Part shown: positions 1-6,130 of the stretch, piece after piece
Numbering within the stretch: position 1 is the first letter of the stretch
How the letters are laid out: the number at the start of each line of letters is the position of its first letter
NCBI GenBank assembly: GCA_030840415.1
Contig: JAVEEO010000383.1
Location: 1-10,907 of the forward strand
DNA length: 10,907 nt
Direction of reading: 5' to 3'
Source: Pseudonocardiales bacterium
GTDB lineage: Bacteria; Actinomycetota; Actinomycetes; Mycobacteriales; Jatrophihabitantaceae
Notes under the pieces: model-generated
Databases searched by the model: none
What the model was told of the DNA's origin: nothing
What the model saw: only the letters and a program-made list of their open reading frames with translations
Translations under genes and position numbers: made by a program

Positions 1-992
1 CGATGCTGCCGACCGCGGGCGTGCCGTTCCTGACCCACCTGCTGTCGCGGATCCGGGCCGCCGGGATCGGCCACGTGATCCTGGGAACCAGTTACCAGGC
101 CGAGGTGTTCTCCGAGCACTTCGGCGACGGTGCGGCGCTCGGCCTGGAGTTGGAGTACGTCGTCGAGGACGAGCCGCTGGGCACCGGCGGGGCGATCGGC
201 AACGTCCGCCACCTGCTGCGCGGCGACACCGCGATGATCTTCAACGGCGACATCCTGACCGGCTGTGACCTGACCGGGCTGCTCGACGAGCACCGCCGCT
301 CGGGCGCCGACGTCACCCTGCACCTGACCACGGTCGAGGACCCGCGCGCCTTCGGCTGCGTCCCGACCGACGGCGACGGCCGGGTGACCGCCTTCCTGGA
401 GAAGGACCCGAACCCGGTCACCGACCAGATCAACGCCGGCACCTACGTGTTCTCCCGGGCCGTCGTCGAGGCGATCCCGTCCGGGCGGCCGGTCTCGGTG
501 GAGCACGAGACGTTTCCCGGCCTGCTCGCCGACGGCAAGCGGTTGACCGGCTACCTCGACACCAGCTACTGGCGCGACCTCGGCAAGCCGGCCGACTTCG
601 TCGCCGGATCCGCCGATCTGGTCAGGGGAATCGCGCCCACCGAGGCGTTGCCGGGGCCGACCGGCGAGGCGCTGGTGCTGCCCGGCGCCAAGGTGGCCGA
701 CGGGGCGATCCTGACCGGCGGCTGCACCGTCGGACGGGACTGCGAGGTCGAGGCCGGCGCGGTGATCGACGGTTCGGTGCTCTTCGACGGGGTGCGGGTG
801 GCGGCCGGCGCCACGGTGCGGGCCAGCATCGTCGGACGCGACGCGGTGGTCGGAGCCGGCACCGTGCTGGACAGCGTGGTGATCGGGGACCGGGCGGTGC
901 TGGGCTCGGGCATCGAACTGCTGGCCGGCGCCCGGGTCTGGCCCGAGGTCGAGTTGCCCGACGGCAGCGTGCGATTCTCGGCCGACAGCTAA
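1..992 (+). CDS. manC: Mannose-1-phosphate guanylyltransferase (NDP-sugar pyrophosphorylase), 5'-truncated by window edge
   Basis: Cytosolic nucleotidyltransferase expected to make GDP-mannose from mannose-1-phosphate and GTP for glycan and glycolipid synthesis. The window starts inside the gene: the first codons (MLPTAGVPF) match the usual KPMLP-type motif that follows the N-terminal GGxGTRL nucleotide loop, so the true start lies upstream. Numbering from the Met at base 3, I see LGTGGA (59-64), the metal/sugar motif NGDIL (81-85), FLEK (131-134), NAGTY (144-148) and WRDLGKP (190-196). From about residue 225 to 320 there are hexapeptide-like Gly/Ala/Val repeats (VGRD, AGAVI, VGAGTVL), typical of a left-handed beta-helix C-terminal domain. 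The gene ends with TAA at 990-992. Mycobacterium tuberculosis has a homologue (Rv3264c) near its F420 genes, and a manB lies at the other end of this window. Nucleotide specificity (GDP rather than dTDP) is inferred from family resemblance and context. Confidence 0.88.
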   Translation, partial: MLPTAGVPFLTHLLSRIRAAGIGHVILGTSYQAEVFSEHFGDGAALGLELEYVVEDEPLGTGGAIGNVRHLLRGDTAMIFNGDILTGCDLTGLLDEHRRSGADVTLHLTTVEDPRAFGCVPTDGDGRVTAFLEKDPNPVTDQINAGTYVFSRAVVEAIPSGRPVSVEHETFPGLLADGKRLTGYLDTSYWRDLGKPADFVAGSADLVRGIAPTEALPGPTGEALVLPGAKVADGAILTGGCTVGRDCEVEAGAVIDGSVLFDGVRVAAGATVRASIVGRDAVVGAGTVLDSVVIGDRAVLGSGIELLAGARVWPEVELPDGSVRFSADS

Positions 993-996
993 CGAC

Positions 997-1062
997 ATGA
1001 GTGAGCATCGCAGCGAGCGCCGGCGAGCGAGGAGCGCTCGCGCGAAGAGCCAGAGGTACTGA
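997..1062 (+). CDS. Possible 21-codon Arg-rich leader ORF coupled to the glycosylase gene
   Basis: ATG at 997 opens a 21-codon frame, very rich in Arg, Ser and Ala (begins MSEHRSERRR), whose TGA at 1060-1062 overlaps the ATG of the next gene at 1062 (TGATG). The DNA is built from reiterated GAGCG/GCGAGC units, so the frame may be a by-product of a repeat rather than a real peptide. No good ribosome-binding site precedes it. It fills nearly all of the gap between the guanylyltransferase and the DNA glycosylase. Confidence 0.3.
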   Translation: MSEHRSERRRARSARAKSQRY

Positions 1063-1994
1063 TGGACAGCACCACCCCGGTCGAGCGCCGCTGGCGATCG
1101 CCGGTGCCGGTCGACCTGGTCCGGACGCTGTGGCCGCTGTGCCACGGCGCCGGCGACCCGAGCGCCCGGCTCGTCGGCGGCACCTTCTGGTGGGCCTGCC
1201 GCACCCCGATCGGCCCCGGCACGCTGGCCGTCAGTGCCGCCGGCGAGCAGGTACTGGCGCGGGCCTGGGGCGCGGGCGCCGACTGGCTGCTGGCGGCGGT
1301 GCCCGACCTGCTCGGCGCCTGGGACGACTGGTCGGAACTGGACGTCAGCAGCCACCCGGTGCTGCGCCGGGTCCGGCACCTGCAGCCGAACGTGCGGTTG
1401 ACCAGGACCGGACGGGTGCTGGACTCGCTGGTACCGGTCTGCCTGGAGCAGCGGGTCACCGGCCAGGAGGCGTTCCGGGCCTGGCGCCTGCTGACCCGTA
1501 CCTACGGCGAACCGGCGCCGGGGCCGGCCGAACCGAGGTTGTGGCTGCCGGCCGTGCCGGCCCGGCTGCTGGAGGTGCCGAGCTGGGACTGGCACCGGTT
1601 CGGGGTGGATGCCAAGCGCTACCAGGCGGTTCGGGCCGCGGCGACGGTGGCCGGCCGGCTGGAGGAGTGCGTGCAGTTGGCGCAGACCGCCGGGCTGGCC
1701 GCCGCCCGCAAGCGGCTGGCGGTGGTGCCCGGGGTCGGCCCGTGGACCGTCGCCGAGACCAGCATGCGCGCCCTCGGCGACCCGGACGCGGTCAGCGTCG
1801 GAGACTTTCACCTTTCCAACGTGGTGGGTTACGCGCTGACCGGTGCCGCCCGCACCGACGACGCCACCATGCTGGAGCTGCTGAAGCCGTGGCAGGGCCA
1901 GCGGGCCCGGGTGATCAAGCTGATCCGGCTCAGCGGCCTGACGCCGCCCAAGTTCGGGCCGCGATTCAGCCCGAACGACATGTCGCGGATCTGA
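1062..1994 (+). CDS. AlkA-type DNA-3-methyladenine glycosylase (HhH-GPD family)
   Basis: Base-excision repair enzyme of the helix-hairpin-helix GPD superfamily, expected to remove 3-methyladenine and other alkylated purines from DNA. The protein has 310 residues. The hairpin motif is VVPGVGPWTVAE (about 221-232), followed by VGDFHL, in which D248 aligns with the catalytic aspartate of the family. An N-terminal beta-rich region of about 100 residues precedes the helical core, as in AlkA. The start is ATG 1062, chosen because AGAGG at 1052-1056 sits 5 nt upstream and an in-frame Met fits the family N-terminus; this ATG overlaps the stop of a 21-codon upstream frame. The stop is TGA at 1992-1994. 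It converges on the serine hydrolase gene, 55 bp away. No functional tie to the F420 genes is visible. Confidence 0.9.
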   Translation: MDSTTPVERRWRSPVPVDLVRTLWPLCHGAGDPSARLVGGTFWWACRTPIGPGTLAVSAAGEQVLARAWGAGADWLLAAVPDLLGAWDDWSELDVSSHPVLRRVRHLQPNVRLTRTGRVLDSLVPVCLEQRVTGQEAFRAWRLLTRTYGEPAPGPAEPRLWLPAVPARLLEVPSWDWHRFGVDAKRYQAVRAAATVAGRLEECVQLAQTAGLAAARKRLAVVPGVGPWTVAETSMRALGDPDAVSVGDFHLSNVVGYALTGAARTDDATMLELLKPWQGQRARVIKLIRLSGLTPPKFGPRFSPNDMSRI

Positions 1995-2009
1995 GCTCTG
2001 GCTCGGCGT

Positions 2010-2041
2010 GGCGGCTCCGGCCGGCAAGTCGCGCGGCCGCC
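2010..2041. terminator. Weak GC-rich inverted repeat between convergent genes
   Basis: GGCGGC at 2010-2015 can pair with GCCGCC at 2036-2041, leaving a 20-nt loop, between the convergent glycosylase and serine hydrolase genes. There is no T-run. It could act as a bidirectional hairpin or be chance in such GC-rich DNA. Confidence 0.2.
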
Positions 2042-2049
2042 CTGCTTGG

Positions 2050-2904
2050 TCAGCCGAAGCTGTCCAGCACCGCATCCGACAGCTCCGGCCAGGCCCTGAT
2101 CGCCCAGGGTCCGAAGCCCTTGTCCGCGAGTGCCACCACGCCCAGCCGGACCCGCGGGTCGATCCAGAACATGGTGCCGCTGCGGCCGAAATGGCCATAG
2201 GTGGCGGGGGAGTTGCGGGTCGAGGTCCAGTGCGGGTCCTTGTCGCCGCGGATCTCGAAGCCCAGCCCCCAGTCGTTGGGCCGCTGGCCGCCGTAGCCGG
2301 GCAGCACGCCGAGCAGGCCCGGGAACTGGACACTGCGGGCATCGTTCAGGGTGTCGACGTGCAGCAGGCCGGTCGGGTTCAGCAGCTCGGCCAGCAGCGC
2401 CTGCAGGTCGCGCACCGAGGCGATGCCCGCACTCGCCGGTGAGCCCGCCAGTTCCGCCGTCGACATCCGCAACGGTTGCAGTACCGCCTCGGCGAGGTAG
2501 GCGCCGAAGCCGATGCCGGTGACACCGGTGACCAGCTCGCCGATCAGGTCGAAGCCGACGTTGGAGTAGATCCGCCGGGTGCCGACCTCGGCGGCCCGGC
2601 GGCGACGATCCGGTGCCAGGCCGGAGGCGTGCGCGAGCAGGTGCCGCAACGTCATCGAGCCGAGCTCGGCCGTCAGCTCCTTCTCCAGCGCGCCGGGCGC
2701 GTAGTCCGGCACCGGCCGGTCGAGCTCGATCGCACCCTCCTCGACGGCGACCAGCGCGGCCAGCGCGGCCAGCGGCTTGGTGACCGAGGCCAGCGGGAAC
2801 CGCCGGTCGGTGTCGCCGATGGTGGCCAACACGCCGGCCGGGCCGAGCACCGCCGCGGCGGCGTGCGGCACCGGCCAGTCCAGTACCCGCTGCAATGGGT
2901 TCAT
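2050..2904 (-). CDS. Serine hydrolase of the beta-lactamase class C / penicillin-binding-like family
   Basis: A 284-residue member of the serine beta-lactamase-like hydrolase family. The active-site motifs are visible: SVTK (Ser40, Lys43) as SxxK; YSN (Tyr113, Asn115) as YxN; and HFGRSGT (238-244) as the HxGxxG/KTG-like box. The HLLAHASG stretch (88-95) is also typical. There is no signal peptide or membrane helix, so a cytosolic enzyme is likely; it is shorter than secreted class C beta-lactamases, which usually run to about 360 residues or more. Such proteins act as esterases, amidases or peptidases, and the substrate here cannot be read from sequence. Start ATG 2904 overlaps the TGA of the cofE-Nudix gene (ATGA at 2904-2901), so it is probably translated by coupling as the last gene of the cofD operon. 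A role in F420 metabolism is possible from position only. Confidence 0.85.
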   Translation of the reverse strand: MNPLQRVLDWPVPHAAAAVLGPAGVLATIGDTDRRFPLASVTKPLAALAALVAVEEGAIELDRPVPDYAPGALEKELTAELGSMTLRHLLAHASGLAPDRRRRAAEVGTRRIYSNVGFDLIGELVTGVTGIGFGAYLAEAVLQPLRMSTAELAGSPASAGIASVRDLQALLAELLNPTGLLHVDTLNDARSVQFPGLLGVLPGYGGQRPNDWGLGFEIRGDKDPHWTSTRNSPATYGHFGRSGTMFWIDPRVRLGVVALADKGFGPWAIRAWPELSDAVLDSFG

Positions 2905-4256
2905 GGGCTGCCTGCCAGCCGGCGGACCGCCCGCTCGATCAGGTGGGGCAACTCCGGCGACGTGCCCGGTGGCAGGTCCTGCACACCGAACCAGCGCAGG
3001 TCGTCGGACTCGTCACTGATCACCGGCTGCGCACCGGCCGGTGCGCGGCCGACGAACTGAACGTCGAAGTGCCGGGTCGGCAGCCCCAGCGCGCAGGTGA
3101 GCGCGTGCACGTCCAGGTTGACCGGCACCGGGTCCAGCACGATCCCGGCGATCCCGCTCTCCTCGACGGCCTCCCGGGCGGCGGCGGCCAGCAGCGAGGG
3201 GTCGGTGTCCTCCAGGTGACCACCGAGCTGAACCCACCGGCCGATCCGCGGGTGCAGGGTGAGCAGCACCCGGCGGGCGTCGACGTCCAGCAGCAGGGTG
3301 CTCGCGGTGATGTGGCCGGGCGCGCAGGCCAGCCGGGTGGCGTCCGGACGTGCCGCCAGCAGCCCGTAGAAGCCCTCCCGGATGGCGGCCTGGCCGGTGC
3401 CGTCGGCCGCATCCAGCGGCATCGCCGCCAGGGTGGCCAGCACGTCGGCGTGCAGGGCGGTGACGTCCGGACCCGGCGCGGTACCCGTCCCGGCCTGGGC
3501 GCGGCCGAGGGCCAACGCCTCGGCGGTGCCCATCCGGAACAGGTCGGCACCAGCGTCGCGCAGTAGCGCGCGGGCACCCCGATCGTCGTCGGCGTAGGCC
3601 AGCCCGCGCACCACCGCGACCGGGACGTCGGACAGCTTGCCCTTGACCAGGTCCCCGGCGGCGGCCAGCTCATCGGCCACCGCCACCTCGGTGACCTCGA
3701 GCAGGTTGCCGTGCCGGTCCCGCTCGCCGCGCAGGTCGGTGACCGCGGCCAGCCCGGCAACCCCGATCGCGACGTCGGCGATGCCGTGCCGCCAGGGCCG
3801 GCCCATCGAGTCGGAGATGATCACCGCGACCCGCAGACCGGTGCGGGCGGCGATCTCGGCGCGCAGCCGGCGGGCCGAGTCGTCCGGGTCCAGCGGCAGC
3901 AGCGCGATCTCGCCGTCGGCGACGTTGGAGGCGTCCACGCCGGCCGCGGCCATCACCAGGCCGTGCCGGGTCTCGGCGATCCGCAGCGGACCGCGGCGGG
4001 CGATCACCCGCACGGTCTCGTCCTCGATCGCCTGCTGCCGTGCCTTCTCCCGCTCCTGCGGATCCCCGCTGGTCGCGATCAGCCGGCCCTCGACCTTGGA
4101 CACCACCTTGGAGGTGATCACCAGGATGTCGCCGTCGGCCAGCCACGGCGCGCACCGCAGGATCTCACCGGCCAGATCCTGGCCGGGGCGCAGCTGCGCC
4201 ATCCCGGTGACCGGCAGCAGCTCGATCCGGTCTGGGCCGCTCACCGACTCGCTCAC
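2901..4256 (-). CDS. cofE: Coenzyme F420-0:L-glutamate ligase (CofE domain) fused to a C-terminal Nudix hydrolase
   Basis: A 451-residue protein. Residues about 10-250 form the CofE/FbiB N-terminal domain, which adds gamma-linked glutamates to F420-0 using GTP. Visible motifs are VITSKVVSKVEGR (46-58), the ligase signature SDSMGRPWRHG (148-158) with DVAIG (161-165), and the domain end MGTAEALALGR (242-252). In mycobacterial FbiB a nitroreductase-like FMN domain follows; here residues about 305-445 are instead a Nudix fold with the box GGHLED...REAVEESG, including Arg361, Glu362, Glu365 and Glu366. The first acidic position is Asp352 and the box spacing is one residue longer than the canonical Gx5Ex7REUxEE. 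No stop separates the domains. The start is GTG 4256, overlapping the cofD TGA (GTGA at 4256-4253); the longer open frame upstream only shadows cofD. The TGA at 2903-2901 overlaps the serine hydrolase ATG. The Nudix substrate is unknown. Confidence 0.9.
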   Translation of the reverse strand: MSESVSGPDRIELLPVTGMAQLRPGQDLAGEILRCAPWLADGDILVITSKVVSKVEGRLIATSGDPQEREKARQQAIEDETVRVIARRGPLRIAETRHGLVMAAAGVDASNVADGEIALLPLDPDDSARRLRAEIAARTGLRVAVIISDSMGRPWRHGIADVAIGVAGLAAVTDLRGERDRHGNLLEVTEVAVADELAAAGDLVKGKLSDVPVAVVRGLAYADDDRGARALLRDAGADLFRMGTAEALALGRAQAGTGTAPGPDVTALHADVLATLAAMPLDAADGTGQAAIREGFYGLLAARPDATRLACAPGHITASTLLLDVDARRVLLTLHPRIGRWVQLGGHLEDTDPSLLAAAAREAVEESGIAGIVLDPVPVNLDVHALTCALGLPTRHFDVQFVGRAPAGAQPVISDESDDLRWFGVQDLPPGTSPELPHLIERAVRRLAGSP

Positions 4257-5206
4257 CGGCCCGCCAGCGCGACCGCGTCGGCCACCATGGCGGCAGTCGC
4301 CTCGGGACTGGTCATCAGCAGGTCCCGGGACCGCACCGCGAGGCCCGGCAGCTCGGTGGTGTCGCCGGTGTGCACCAGCCAGCCGTCCAGCACGCCGCCG
4401 GCCGACCGGGCGCCGTACAGCCCGGCCACCCCGGCCGCCGAGGTCTCGACGCCCAGCACCGGCAGGCAGGCGTCGGCCATCCCGCGCACCGGCGAGCCGC
4501 CGATGATCGGCGACAGCCCGATCACCGGGGCCGGTCCGTCGCGCAGCGCGTCTCGGATGCCGGGCACGGACAGGATGGTGTTGATCGAGACCACCGGGTT
4601 GGACGGCCCGATCAGCACCTGGTCGGCCTCGGTGAGCGATTCCAACACCCCGGCCGCCGGGCGGGCCGACTCCAGGCCGACCTGGACGAACTCCAGGGCC
4701 GGGATGCCGGCCCGGTGCCGGACCCACCACTCCTGGAAGTGGATGGCCCGCCGGCCGTTGTCGTCGGCGATCACCACGTGCGTCTCGCAGCGCTCGTCGG
4801 TCATCGGCAGCAGCCGGACGCCGGTCTGCCAGCGCTGGCACAGTGCCGCGGTGACGTCCGACAGCGGGTAGCCGGCGGCCAGCATCTGGGTGCGGACCAG
4901 ATGGGTGGCGATGTCGAGGTCGCCGAGGCTGAACCAGGTCGGCTCGGCCCCGTATTCGGTGAGCTCGGCCATGATCCGCCAGCTCTCACCCTCGCGGCCC
5001 CAGCCGCGCTCGGCGTCCACCGCGCCGGCCAGGGTGTACATCACGCTGTCGAGGTCCGGGCAGATCCGCAGGCCGTGCAAGGTGACGTCGTCGCCGGTGT
5101 TGATGATCGCGGTGACCTCGCTGCCCGGCAGCCCGGCCGCATAGGCCCGCACGCCCTGCAGGAACCGGGCTCCGCCGACTCCGCCCGCCAACACCGTGAT
5201 CCGCAC
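4253..5206 (-). CDS. cofD: 2-phospho-L-lactate / phosphoenolpyruvate transferase (CofD/FbiA), F420 biosynthesis
   Basis: Cytosolic enzyme that transfers the phospholactyl or phosphoenolpyruvyl group from the GDP-activated donor (LPPG or EPPG) onto F0, giving F420-0 or dehydro-F420-0. The 317-residue length is normal for the family. Motifs seen: GGVGGAR (8-14) at the N-terminus, NTGDD (36-40), LGDLDIATH (94-102), GPSNPVVSI (200-208) and SPIIGG (232-237). In mycobacteria the homologue FbiA uses the phosphoenolpyruvate-derived donor; whether that applies here is inference. The start is GTG 5206. A TAGGTT hexamer ends 6 nt before it and no good Shine-Dalgarno is seen, so the mRNA is probably leaderless. 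The TGA overlaps the GTG of cofE-Nudix (GTGA), marking the first gene of a tight three-gene unit. The donor-making enzyme FbiD/CofC is not in the window. Confidence 0.95.
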   Translation of the reverse strand: MRITVLAGGVGGARFLQGVRAYAAGLPGSEVTAIINTGDDVTLHGLRICPDLDSVMYTLAGAVDAERGWGREGESWRIMAELTEYGAEPTWFSLGDLDIATHLVRTQMLAAGYPLSDVTAALCQRWQTGVRLLPMTDERCETHVVIADDNGRRAIHFQEWWVRHRAGIPALEFVQVGLESARPAAGVLESLTEADQVLIGPSNPVVSINTILSVPGIRDALRDGPAPVIGLSPIIGGSPVRGMADACLPVLGVETSAAGVAGLYGARSAGGVLDGWLVHTGDTTELPGLAVRSRDLLMTSPEATAAMVADAVALAGR

Positions 5207-5212
5207 TCGAAG

Positions 5213-5218
5213 AACCTA
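5213..5218 (-). promoter_or_regulatory. -10 hexamer TAGGTT for leaderless cofD
   Basis: TAGGTT fits the actinobacterial TANNNT -10 consensus and lies 6 nt before the cofD GTG, placing the expected transcript start at or beside the start codon. No clear -35 hexamer was recognised. It would drive cofD, cofE-Nudix and the serine hydrolase separately from the upstream GPP34-like gene. Confidence 0.5.
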
Positions 5219-5280
5219 TTTCATCGGCCGCCGAACTCGTTCAGCGGGAGCGGGCGGGAGTCAGCGCAAGCCCGGCCTGC

Positions 5281-5964
5281 TCAGCGGGACAGCCACGGAA
5301 CGGTGTGCGCCCGGCGCATCGCCGACAGCCCGTAGAACACCGCCGCCAGCGTGGCGTCGCCGCCGTAGCCGGCGGTGCGCAGGTGCGGCTCCAGCCACTC
5401 CTTGGCCAGCCGGCGGCTGCGCCGGGGTGCCGGCCGGCCGAGGCCGGCGCCGTGACCGCCGGCCAGCAACACCAGCAGGGCCAGGTCCAGGGTGTCCGGC
5501 GGCTGCTTGGTGGTCAGCAGCTCGGTGACCCGCTGCTGTTGCAGCACGGTCGAGCCGGGGTCGGCGTCGACCAGCCGGTGACCCTCCACGCGCCACCGGC
5601 CGGCCGAGACCAGCGCGTCGGTGGCGGCCTGGCGGTCGGCGTCGACGTGGTTGAACCAGCGCTTCCAGAGCGCCGGCCGGCGGCCGGCCACCGCCCGGTG
5701 CAGGGCGTCGGGCAGCGGGCTGCCGGTGTCGGACTCGCCGATCGCCTCCGGTCGGACCCGCCCCACCAGCCGGCCGGTGCGGCCCAGTTCGGTGAACAGC
5801 GCGGCCCGGACCGCGATGCCGACCTGGTGCGGGTGCAGCAGCCGGCCGCGCGGGCTCAGCGACAGCCGGCACACCGCCAGGGCCAGCCCCTCCATGTCAG
5901 CAGTGGTACCAGCAGGGGTGTCAGCAATGGCGTCGACCGGCCGGTCGGCGGGCAGGCCGGTCAT
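5281..5964 (-). CDS. GPP34 (GOLPH3-like) family protein
   Basis: A 227-residue protein resembling the bacterial GPP34/GOLPH3-like family. It shares the helical start EGLALAVCRLSLSPRGRLL (25-43), the Gly-rich AALFTELGRTGRLVGRV stretch (54-70), a central KRW segment (101-103), and a basic RRSRRLAKEW helix (181-190) near the C-terminus. Eukaryotic GOLPH3 binds phosphatidylinositol-4-phosphate; the role of the actinobacterial relatives is not established to my knowledge. I prefer ATG 5964: it overlaps the stop of a 14-codon leaderless frame (TGATG). ATG 5895, just before the conserved core, is an alternative. A longer frame back to 6069 would run through the likely promoter. It lies divergent from fbiC and 74 bp upstream of cofD on the same strand. 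The family call rests on pattern recognition and is moderate. Confidence 0.62.
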   Translation of the reverse strand: MTGLPADRPVDAIADTPAGTTADMEGLALAVCRLSLSPRGRLLHPHQVGIAVRAALFTELGRTGRLVGRVRPEAIGESDTGSPLPDALHRAVAGRRPALWKRWFNHVDADRQAATDALVSAGRWRVEGHRLVDADPGSTVLQQQRVTELLTTKQPPDTLDLALLVLLAGGHGAGLGRPAPRRSRRLAKEWLEPHLRTAGYGGDATLAAVFYGLSAMRRAHTVPWLSR

Positions 5965-6008
5965 CAGAATCGGCCCGAATCGGTCCGCGGCGCGAAAGTT
6001 GTCGGCAC
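5964..6008 (-). CDS. Possible 14-codon leaderless upstream ORF
   Basis: GTG at 6008 lies 6 nt after a TAAGCT -10-like hexamer (6020-6015) and opens a 14-codon frame (VPTTFAPRTDSGRF). Its TGA (5966-5964) overlaps the ATG of the GPP34-like gene as TGATG. Promoter, start and stop/start overlap fit the leaderless short ORFs seen ahead of many actinobacterial genes, where reinitiation couples translation. The peptide shows no runs of one amino acid that would suggest attenuation. Confidence 0.4.
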   Translation of the reverse strand: MPTTFAPRTDSGRF

Positions 6009-6014
6009 GCCGAC

Positions 6015-6020
6015 AGCTTA
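6015..6020 (-). promoter_or_regulatory. -10 hexamer TAAGCT for the GPP34-like gene
   Basis: TAAGCT matches TANNNT. It is the only such hexamer I found well placed for the minus-strand gene, and it lies about 100 bp from the divergent fbiC -10, so the two share one promoter region (6021-6117). No convincing -35 is visible. Confidence 0.4.
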
Positions 6021-6096
6021 GGTGCCGCCGGGGCGGCCGTGCCCGAACAGCTCGTCCTCGGACGGGCACACCGGGACGCCCGGCGCCACCGCGGGG

Positions 6097-6123
6097 TTGC
6101 GCGGCGTCGATGATGGCTAGGCT
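6097..6123 (+). promoter_or_regulatory. Promoter of fbiC (TTGCGC ... TAGGCT), leaderless
   Basis: TAGGCT at 6118-6123 is followed by 7 nt and then the GTG start of fbiC at 6131, so transcription should begin at or next to the start codon. TTGCGC at 6097-6102 is a possible -35 with a short 15-nt spacer. The AAGGGG before the GTG abuts it directly, which is too close to be a working Shine-Dalgarno. Confidence 0.55.
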
Positions 6124-6130
6124 CTAAGGG

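Noticed and set aside
1001..2200. 399-codon plus-strand frame overlapping the DNA glycosylase
   Set aside because: It is a +1-type shadow of the glycosylase, with an Arg/Ala/Gly-rich translation and no motif; the glycosylase frame holds the HhH-GPD signature.
4257..4841. N-terminal 195-codon extension of the CofE-Nudix frame
   Set aside because: It lies wholly inside cofD in another frame and reads as low-complexity. The GTG at 4256, in a GTGA overlap with the cofD stop, gives the normal CofE N-terminus.
5229..5292. Repeated TCAGCGGGA motifs between cofD and the GPP34-like gene
   Set aside because: Only two short copies, one of them at the gene's 3' end; too little to call a repeat element.
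3637..5335. Long plus-strand frames across cofD and cofE
   Set aside because: They are antisense shadows of two clearly recognised enzymes; the translations are Arg/Pro/Ser-rich and resemble nothing.
5965..6069. Upstream ATG at 6069 for the GPP34-like gene
   Set aside because: It would place the -10 hexamer at 6020-6015 inside the coding region and add a basic, non-conserved stretch.
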